Position numbers and translations under genes: made by a program. The notes beneath the pieces were generated by a model. It was not told the origin of the DNA and made no database searches. It saw only the letters and a program-made list of their open reading frames with translations. From Synechococcales cyanobacterium PMM_0003 (lineage in GTDB: Bacteria > Cyanobacteriota > Cyanobacteriia > Pseudanabaenales > Pseudanabaenaceae), in contig CASBRC010000423.1 in the NCBI GenBank assembly GCA_949128015.1, forward strand, positions 1 through 5,186: DNA of 5,186 bases. Direction: 5' to 3'. Shown here piece by piece: positions 1 through 5,186 of the stretch. Numbering within the stretch: the first letter of the stretch is position 1; each line of letters starts with the position of its first letter.

Positions 1-1428
1 GAACGTTTGATGAGCGAAGAAAATCAGACGCGCAGTGTCGTGGTCGGCTCACTGGTTTATATGCCAAACGAGCAACTGGCAGGACAGCCAAAATTTTGTA
101 GCGATATCTATGCATTGGGTTTAATGTGCTTACAAGCTTTCACTGGGCTGACATTTAAAGAATTACCCAAAGACCCAAAAACTAACGAATATAGCTGCGA
201 ATTAGCTGGTGCAAAGGTCAATGTTAAAATTCATACGGGGCTAGCAGCAATTATTGACAAAATGGTGCGCTATGACTATCGCCAAAGATTTATTGATGCG
301 ACCGAAACTTTGCAAGCTCTCGAACGATTACTCAGTAATTCTAATTCCGCAACAACTATTTCCTCTCCACCACCGAAACCACAGCAGCAAATCCAATTAG
401 AAGAGCCTGAAGGGCAAATAGAATTAGGATCGCGTTTTTATATTCAACGTCCTCCCATTGAGAAAGATTGCTGTGAAACAATGATGCGCTCAGGTTCGCT
501 CATTCGTATTAAAGCACCACGTCAAATGGGTAAGTCATCTCTCCTATCGCGTACTCTTGGCTTTGCCAAATACAAGGGATATCAAGTCGCACATTTATAC
601 TTTCAGCAAGCGGATAGTGATGTATTTGATGACCTAGATTTATTTCTACAATGGTTCTGTGCCAGCATCGCCTCAGAGCTAGATATGGATGACAATATAG
701 AACAGTATTGGCAAGGAGTCTTAGGCAGCAAGAACAAATGTACCAAATATTTTCAGCGTTATTTATTGACTGCGAAAGAATCTCCTTTAGTCTTGGGACT
801 AGACGAAGTAGATTTGATCTTCCAGTATCCTAAAATTGCTGCTGATTTTTTTGGATTACTCAGAGCTTGGCATGAAAAGGCAAAGAATGAAGATGTTTGG
901 AAAAAATTGAGATTAGTAATTGTTCATTCTAAAGAAGTTTATATTCCTTTAAATATTAATCAGTCACCGTTTAATGTGGGTTTACCGATTGAATTACCTG
1001 ATTTGACGCTACCTCAAATTGCAGATTTAGTTCAGCGACATCAACTGACGTGGCAGCCTGAACAGGTAGAACAATTGCTGCTGCTAACTGGCGGTCATCC
1101 ATATCTCGTCAGACAAGCGCTCTATCAAATCGCGCGAGGACGTATAAATTGGCAAAGTTTCTTACAACAAGCACCTACGGAAGAGGGTATTTATGGCGAT
1201 CATCTTCGTCGTCAATTAGGTAACTTAAAAGAAGATCCCGAACTATTAGAAGCTTATAGGGAACTGGTTTCAAGCAATTGCCCTTTGCAGCTAGATAGCC
1301 AAATTGCTTTTAAACTGCGAAGTATTGGTTTAGTTAAGTTTGTCGGAAATCAGGTAATGCCGATGTGTAACTTGTACTATCAATATTTCCAACAAAACTT
1401 TCGACAAACTACATCAAACAACAGATAA
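1..1428 (+). CDS. Ser/Thr protein kinase fused to AAA-like (AAA_35-type) STAND-related NTPase, 5'-partial
   Basis: The frame is open from base 1, so the start lies upstream. A TTG at 7 is the first possible start codon in the window but would begin inside the kinase activation segment, so I reject it. Residues are numbered from that TTG. Residues 1-108 are the end of a Hanks-type kinase: P+1/APE region VGSLVYMPNEQ (14-23), the subdomain IX motif SDIYALG (32-38), and YDYRQRF (89-95) with the Arg that normally pairs with the APE Glu. YMPNEQ is usual for cyanobacterial kinases. A Ser/Pro/Gln-rich linker (109-137) leads to the NTPase: P-loop APRQMGKSS (170-178, Lys176), Walker B LVLGLDEVD (261-269), SPFNVG (320-325), TGGHPYL (361-367), then a winged-helix-like end (about 395-465). 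I see no signal peptide or membrane segment in this part, so it is probably cytoplasmic. Expected role: NTP-dependent switch controlling a kinase output; substrates are unknown. Kinase activity cannot be judged because the catalytic loop and DFG are outside the window. Confidence 0.9.
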   Translation, partial: ERLMSEENQTRSVVVGSLVYMPNEQLAGQPKFCSDIYALGLMCLQAFTGLTFKELPKDPKTNEYSCELAGAKVNVKIHTGLAAIIDKMVRYDYRQRFIDATETLQALERLLSNSNSATTISSPPPKPQQQIQLEEPEGQIELGSRFYIQRPPIEKDCCETMMRSGSLIRIKAPRQMGKSSLLSRTLGFAKYKGYQVAHLYFQQADSDVFDDLDLFLQWFCASIASELDMDDNIEQYWQGVLGSKNKCTKYFQRYLLTAKESPLVLGLDEVDLIFQYPKIAADFFGLLRAWHEKAKNEDVWKKLRLVIVHSKEVYIPLNINQSPFNVGLPIELPDLTLPQIADLVQRHQLTWQPEQVEQLLLLTGGHPYLVRQALYQIARGRINWQSFLQQAPTEEGIYGDHLRRQLGNLKEDPELLEAYRELVSSNCPLQLDSQIAFKLRSIGLVKFVGNQVMPMCNLYYQYFQQNFRQTTSNNR

Positions 1429-1466
1429 GAATCAGCGCAAAGCGCTGATTCTTATCTATGGTTTTT
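1423..1466 (+). terminator. Perfect 16-bp hairpin plus T-run after the kinase-NTPase gene
   Basis: The left arm AGATAAGAATCAGCGC (1423-1438) and right arm GCGCTGATTCTTATCT (1442-1457) are exact reverse complements around an AAA loop. Four bases later come five T's (1462-1466). The stem includes the last sense codon and the TAA stop (1426-1428). The strong stem and T-run fit an intrinsic terminator, but the T-run is short and slightly displaced and the outer stem is A/T-rich. It could equally be a dispersed palindromic repeat or an mRNA 3'-end stabiliser. If it terminates efficiently, the downstream gene needs its own promoter or read-through. Confidence 0.6.
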
Positions 1467-1480
1467 ATCAGAGTTGAACC

Positions 1481-4400
1481 ATGCTTGCAGAAAGACCTAC
1501 AAATTATCTATATCAAGTTGGTGGCAGTCTCTCTATTGATGCGCCTACCTATGTCGTCAGGCAAGCAGACAACGATCTTTATGAGAGCTTAAAATCTGGC
1601 GAGTTTTGTTATGTCCTCAATTCTCGACAAATGGGCAAGTCTAGCCTGAGAGTCCGAACGATGAAACGATTGCAAGAGGAGGGCTTCACATGTGCGGCTA
1701 TTGATATTACTGCGATTGGGACATCTGATATCACGCCAGATCAGTGGTATGCGGGTCTGATTGACAGCATTATCAGTAGTTTAGATTTATATGATTCCTT
1801 TGATTTAGAAGAGTGGTGGGAACGTAATCGGTTAATATCACCCGTACAACGCTTTGGGAAGTTCCTTGACGAAGGGTTACTCAAAAAAATCTCTTCACCA
1901 GTAGTTCTTTTTGTTGATGAAATTGATAGTATCCTCAGTTTAAATTTTGCTGTTGATGATTTTTTTGCCCTGATTCGAGAATTATTTAATCGCCGAGCCG
2001 ATCGCATTGCCTATAACCGTTTAACCTTTGCTCTTTTTGGGGTAGCGACTCCTGCTGACTTGATCCGCGATAAACAGCGCACTCCGTTTAACATTGGTCG
2101 AGCAATTGAGCTAAGAGGTTTTCAGTTAAAAGAAGCAAAACCTCTCATGCGCGGATTATTAACAAAATCGCAAAATCCCGTCGCTGTGATCAAAGCAATT
2201 CTCGCCTATACAGGTGGACAACCATTTCTTACCCAAAAACTTTGTCAAATTATTCTGACCTCCTCTGAGTCGATCCCTTTAAATCATGAGCTTGTCTGGG
2301 TGAATAATTTGGTGCGATCGCGGCTGGTCGAAAACTGGGAAATACATGATCAGCCTGAGCATTTTAAAACTATTCGCGATCGCATTCTCTGGAGCAGTGA
2401 AAATCGACAGGGAAAATTACTTGGCTTATATCAACAAATTTTAGGTTCTGAACCATCTTTACAAAAAGTAGAATGCGGAATTATTGCCAATGACAGCTCA
2501 GAACAAACTGAGTTGCGAATCACAGGACTAGTTGTCAAACGAGATGGAAAACTGCGGGTTTACAATCCAGTTTATGCAGCGATTTTTAATCAAAATTGGG
2601 TAAACCAAGCTTTAGCAAATTTGCGTCCCTATGGTGAATCATTTAAAGCTTGGATGGATTCTGACTATCATGATGAGTCAAGATTGTTGCGCGGACAGGC
2701 TTTGCAAGACGCTCTAGCATGGTCATCAGATAAAAATTTGAGTAATCGTGACTACCATTTCTTTTCGGCTAGTCAAGAGCTTGAAAAGCAAGAAGTGGAA
2801 ATTGCGCTCCTTGCTCAAGCCGAAGCAAATCAAATTCTCTCGGCAGCGAAACGACAATTAGAGAAAACCTTGGAAGCGGAGCAGGAGGCTAAAGTCAGGT
2901 TGGTGGAGATGCAGCAAAGACTGCAAGCTAGTTTAATGCAAGCCGAAGTAGTTCTCAAAAGTGCTTCGGCAAAAGCAACATTTATTCTCAATCAACAATT
3001 TGAATCCTTAATAGAGTCCATGGACGCAGGGAAGCAGTTACAGGAACTAGAAGCAGCTACTGGCGAAAGAGCGAGCTTGCGAATGCATGGGCTTAGTGCC
3101 TTACATCAAGCCGTTTACAATGTCCGCGAATATAATCACCTTGCGGGACATCTGGATATTGTTACCTGTATTGCCATGCAACCAAGTGGTCATTTGATTG
3201 CTTCAGGAAGTAGCGATCGCACAATCAAAATTTGGGATACTAAAGGCAACTTAAAACAAACTTTAATTGGACATAGCAATTGGATTACCAGCCTTAGTTT
3301 TAGCCGTACTGGACAGCATCTAGCCTCAGCAAGCCGCGACGGCACAATTAGGCTATGGAAAATGGATCGATATACAAAATTGTTTGTTGACCAGCCAATC
3401 CAAATTCTAAAAGATCATCAAGCGCCAGTCTTAGCCGTAAAATTTAGCCCCACTGATTCCATCTTTGCCTCCTGCGGGGAAGACACAAAAATTAGACTTT
3501 GGCGCGATGATGGAACTCCGTTTAACACCTTTACTGGAGGACATCACAAATGGGTAACTTGTCTTTGTTTTAGCCAAGATGGCGAACGCATCATTACAGG
3601 TAGTGCCGATCGCACATTAATTATTTGGAATATCAATGGAACTCCCATTAAAACTTTTAAAGCCCATGATAGTTTTATCGAAGATGTTGATATTTCTCCG
3701 TCGGGTCGCATTATCGCCTCTGCAAGCCGTGGTCGCGATATCAAGCTTTGGAATATGGAAGGAAACCTCGTCGCTTTTCTTGAAGGACATACTGATAAAG
3801 TTTTAGGGGTAAAATTTCATCCAAGTGGTAAATCCCTTGCTTCAGTTAGTAGCGATCGCACAGTTAAGATTTGGGATTTTAAAGGTAATTTGCTCAAAAC
3901 TTTATATGGACACAAAGGTGGTATCCATAGTATTGATTTTAATGTTAATGGCAGTACGATGATCACGGGTAGTCAAGATACTACGCTTAAGTTTTGGCGG
4001 ACTGAGGGTAATTCACTACCTTGCCTAGTTGGACATACAGATGAAGTAAACTGCCTCGCATTCAGTGCAGATAGTCGGTTTATTGCCTCAGCTAGTAACG
4101 ATTGCACAATTAAGATTTGGCTAGCTAGTTCTAAACTTATTATTTCGTTAGAGGGGCATAAAGAGAGCGTGAATAGCGTTTGTTTTAGTCCAGACAATCA
4201 ATTCTTATTATCCGTGGGCAGCGATCGCGCCATCAAAATTTGGAACGCTAAAGGGAATCTACTTAAAACCATATATAATGAGCATGAAGCCGCGATTTAT
4301 AGTGTTGCCTACCGCAGCGATGGTGAGCTATTTGCCTCTGCTAGTGCTGATTGCACAGTCAAGTTATGGAGTAAAAAAGGGGAATGGATACATACATTAA

Positions 4401-4942
4401 TTGGTCATGCCAATGCGGTGTATCAGGTATGTTTTAGTCCTGATGGCAATATGTTGGCGACAGCAAGCCAAGATAAAACTGTAAAACTATGGCATTGGGA
4501 TGGAACTTTACTAAATACTTTTAGTGGACATACAGCAGAGGTTTATAGTGTTTGTTTTAGTCCAGATAGTCAAATCGTTGCTAGTAGTAGTAAAGATGGC
4601 AGTATTAAATTATGGAATCTTGAGGGCAAGTTGTTAAGAACACTCAATGAGCATAATGCTGAAGTTAGAAGTGTTTGCTTTAGTCCCGATGGCAATGCAT
4701 TAGCCTCAGGCAGTAGCGATCGCACTGTCAAAATATGGAGTCTTGATGGTAAGGAACTCCTAACTCTCCAAGGTCATCAATCGGCGGTGAAAAGTGTTTG
4801 CTTCAGCGCTGATGGGGAGATGATTGCCTCAGCTAGCGTCAATGGCAAAGTCATTTTATGGGACTTTGATTTGGCGCATTTGATGGAATTGGGTGAAAAC
4901 TGGATTCAAGATTATTTAGAAACCCATGAGATTTTGTGTTAA
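1481..4942 (+). CDS. AAA-like (AAA_35-type) NTPase with coiled coil and 14 WD40 repeats
   Basis: This is a complete 1153-residue gene. The ATG at 1481 is supported by an in-frame TGA just upstream (1475-1477) and because the next Met (51) lies inside the P-loop; only a weak GAG-type ribosome site precedes it. Residues 10-255 are the NTPase: P-loop NSRQMGKSS (47-55, Lys53; the first Gly of the classic P-loop is missing, as in the neighbouring gene), Walker [10 protein letters not shown] (141-149), RTPFNIG (200-206) and TGGQPFL (244-250). A winged-helix-like part (about 270-375, with [17 protein letters not shown]) and the conserved block [17 protein letters not shown] (398-414) follow. A charged, Ala/Gln/Glu-rich coiled coil spans about 431-500. 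WD40 repeats fill 553-1130, and a tail (1131-1153, with [10 protein letters not shown]) of a type seen in cyanobacterial WD40 proteins closes it. There is no signal peptide or membrane helix. Family knowledge suggests an NTP-driven switch with a propeller ligand or partner platform. I find no kinase, protease, TIR, nuclease or other effector, and the partner and trigger are unknown. It lies 52 bases after the kinase-NTPase gene on the same strand. Confidence 0.93.
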   Translation: MLAERPTNYLYQVGGSLSIDAPTYVVRQADNDLYESLKSGEFCYVLNSRQMGKSSLRVRTMKRLQEEGFTCAAIDITAIGTSDITPDQWYAGLIDSIISSLDLYDSFDLEEWWERNRLISPVQRFGKFLDEGLLKKISSPVVLFVDEIDSILSLNFAVDDFFALIRELFNRRADRIAYNRLTFALFGVATPADLIRDKQRTPFNIGRAIELRGFQLKEAKPLMRGLLTKSQNPVAVIKAILAYTGGQPFLTQKLCQIILTSSESIPLNHELVWVNNLVRSRLVENWEIHDQPEHFKTIRDRILWSSENRQGKLLGLYQQILGSEPSLQKVECGIIANDSSEQTELRITGLVVKRDGKLRVYNPVYAAIFNQNWVNQALANLRPYGESFKAWMDSDYHDESRLLRGQALQDALAWSSDKNLSNRDYHFFSASQELEKQEVEIALLAQAEANQILSAAKRQLEKTLEAEQEAKVRLVEMQQRLQASLMQAEVVLKSASAKATFILNQQFESLIESMDAGKQLQELEAATGERASLRMHGLSALHQAVYNVREYNHLAGHLDIVTCIAMQPSGHLIASGSSDRTIKIWDTKGNLKQTLIGHSNWITSLSFSRTGQHLASASRDGTIRLWKMDRYTKLFVDQPIQILKDHQAPVLAVKFSPTDSIFASCGEDTKIRLWRDDGTPFNTFTGGHHKWVTCLCFSQDGERIITGSADRTLIIWNINGTPIKTFKAHDSFIEDVDISPSGRIIASASRGRDIKLWNMEGNLVAFLEGHTDKVLGVKFHPSGKSLASVSSDRTVKIWDFKGNLLKTLYGHKGGIHSIDFNVNGSTMITGSQDTTLKFWRTEGNSLPCLVGHTDEVNCLAFSADSRFIASASNDCTIKIWLASSKLIISLEGHKESVNSVCFSPDNQFLLSVGSDRAIKIWNAKGNLLKTIYNEHEAAIYSVAYRSDGELFASASADCTVKLWSKKGEWIHTLIGHANAVYQVCFSPDGNMLATASQDKTVKLWHWDGTLLNTFSGHTAEVYSVCFSPDSQIVASSSKDGSIKLWNLEGKLLRTLNEHNAEVRSVCFSPDGNALASGSSDRTVKIWSLDGKELLTLQGHQSAVKSVCFSADGEMIASASVNGKVILWDFDLAHLMELGENWIQDYLETHEILC
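2314..4723. other. Six HIP1 octamers (GCGATCGC) inside the NTPase-WD40 gene
   Basis: Perfect copies lie at 2314-2321, 2376-2383, 3213-3220, 3852-3859, 4221-4228 and 4716-4723. The coordinates given for this entry only bracket them. HIP1 is a highly over-represented palindrome in many cyanobacterial genomes and supports the taxonomic call. The last four all fall on Ser-Asp-Arg codons (AGC GAT CGC) at the same place in WD40 units 1, 6, 9 and 13. A one-base variant, GCCGATCGC, sits at the equivalent Ala-Asp-Arg of unit 4 near 3605. Confidence 0.9.
3137..4867 (+). repeat. Tandem WD40-encoding repeat array, 14 units of about 123 bp
   Basis: Fourteen units are visible inside the NTPase-WD40 gene. 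Their [G/D/A/E]-H pairs start at residues 556, 597, 645, 687, 728, 769, 810, 851, 892, 934, 975, 1016, 1057 and 1098, each ending about 28 residues later in [IVL]-[KRI]-[ILF]-W. Spacing is 41 residues, apart from 42 twice and 48 between units 2 and 3. All 14 keep the His and the Trp. The structural Asp six residues before the Trp is kept in 12, but is Gly751 in unit 5 and Asn1121 in unit 14. Fourteen units fit two seven-bladed propellers (units 1-7 and 8-14). That division is inferred from the count, not seen. Confidence 0.92.
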
Positions 4943-4987
4943 GGACATTTCCAAGAAAGAAAATACCCTGTAAAACGCGCATGTTGG

Positions 4988-5019
4988 AATTACCCCCTTT
5001 AATTCCCCCTTGGAAAGGC
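4988..5019. repeat. C-rich dispersed-repeat-like fragment in the 3' spacer
   Basis: The 81 bases between the stop codon (4940-4942) and the large inverted repeat hold no credible gene. Two C5-T runs (4993-5000 and 5005-5011) separated by AATT are followed by TTGGAAAGGC. Stretches of this CCCCCTTTAATTCCCCCTT style are familiar from intergenic repeats in cyanobacteria, but membership of a named family is only a recollection of style. An 8-bp inverted repeat, TTTCCAAG (4948-4955) and CTTGGAAA (5009-5016), brackets the spacer and could form a weak long-loop stem. Confidence 0.35.
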
Positions 5020-5023
5020 TACC

Positions 5024-5186
5024 GTGTACACACAAGTCTCAAACCTAGCCAAGTCAATGCCAATGCGCCCCCTAGCCCCCAATTCTGGGGGACTTTGACA
5101 GATCTAAATTTTCTTGCCCCCCCAGAATTGGGGGCTAGGGGGCGGATTGGCATTGACTTGGCTAGGTTTGAGACTTGTGTGTACAC
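5024..5186. repeat. 163-bp near-perfect inverted repeat, MITE-like or giant hairpin, possibly continuing past the window
   Basis: The left arm 5024-5091 and right arm 5119-5186 are reverse complements over 68 bp with one mismatch (G5065 against G5145), around a 27-nt AT-rich loop (5092-5118). The outer end is GTGTACACACAAGTC, and GTGTACAC is itself a palindrome. The inner part of each arm is C/G-rich (CCCCCTAGCCCCCAATTC). No open frame of note lies inside. The size, long terminal-type arms and lack of coding capacity fit a non-autonomous miniature inverted-repeat element or a dispersed palindromic repeat. No target-site duplication can be checked because the right arm ends exactly at the window edge. 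In RNA it would form a very stable hairpin that could protect or end the transcript of the upstream gene. Confidence 0.85.

Noticed and set aside
7..9. TTG as the start codon of the first gene
   Set aside because: The frame is open to base 1 and the protein there is already inside the kinase activation segment, so a start here would leave a kinase fragment without its catalytic core.
14..23. MPNEQ in place of the classic APE as a sign of a degenerate pseudokinase
   Set aside because: From memory, this YMPNEQ form is usual in cyanobacterial Ser/Thr kinases, and the diagnostic catalytic residues are outside the window, so no pseudokinase claim can be made.
170..178. Missing first glycine of the P-loop (residues of the first gene) as a sign of a dead NTPase
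   Set aside because: The second protein has the same [AN]-x-RQMGKSS form with intact Lys, Ser and Walker B acids, so it looks like a family feature rather than decay. The positions given are residue numbers.
1453..1480. TATCTA (1453-1458) as a -10 box for the WD40-NTPase gene
   Set aside because: It lies within the right arm of the hairpin, no convincing -35 is seen at the right distance, and one six-base match in AT-rich DNA is weak evidence.
1741..2007. Antisense open frame of 88 codons on the - strand inside the NTPase region
   Set aside because: It lies wholly opposite a well-supported coding region, is rich in Ser/Arg/Lys as expected of a shadow frame, and shows no recognisable domain.
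3544..3744. Antisense open frame of 66 codons opposite WD40 units 4-5
   Set aside because: It is a shadow of the repeat coding strand with no domain or ribosome site that I could see.
3973..4197. Antisense open frame of 74 codons opposite WD40 units 7-9
   Set aside because: It is opposite the repeat array, and its composition follows from the sense codons.
5024..5186. Large inverted repeat as a CRISPR array or tRNA-like RNA gene
   Set aside because: There are no regularly spaced direct repeats with unique spacers and no cloverleaf. The structure is a single long two-arm palindrome.

Overview
The window looks cyanobacterial. It has moderate-to-low GC, six perfect copies of the cyanobacterial HIP1 octamer (GCGATCGC), and two large multidomain signalling proteins of a kind common in filamentous and other developmentally complex cyanobacteria: a Ser/Thr kinase fused to an AAA-like (AAA_35-type, STAND-related) NTPase, and the same kind of NTPase fused to a long WD40 array. 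The genus cannot be fixed from the sequence. A Pseudanabaena-like or other low-GC filamentous lineage would fit, but that is a guess.

Layout, all on the + strand. Positions 1-1428 hold the 3' part of a kinase-NTPase gene whose start lies before the window. The visible protein begins in the kinase activation segment, so the ATP-binding lobe, catalytic loop and DFG motif are not seen. A perfect 16-bp stem with a 3-nt loop (1423-1457) overlaps its stop codon and is followed by five T's, so it is a candidate terminator. Positions 1481-4942 hold a complete 1153-residue gene: NTPase, winged-helix-like segment, coiled coil, 14 WD40 repeats (probably two seven-bladed propellers) and a short C-terminal tail. 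Positions 4943-5186 are non-coding. They contain an 81-base spacer with C-rich dispersed-repeat-like sequence, then a 163-bp near-perfect inverted repeat (68-bp arms, one mismatch, 27-nt loop) that runs exactly to the window edge.

The two proteins share the NTPase core (RQMGKSSL P-loop, hhhhDE[VI]D Walker B, [ST]PFN[IV]G, TGG[QH]P[FY]L) but carry different accessory modules. One has a kinase in front. The other has a WD40 sensor or scaffold behind and no recognisable effector. A plausible inference is that they work in one signalling or surveillance pathway, with the WD40 protein sensing or scaffolding and the kinase protein giving the output. The sequence shows only adjacency and shared family, and the hairpin between the genes argues for at least partly separate transcription.
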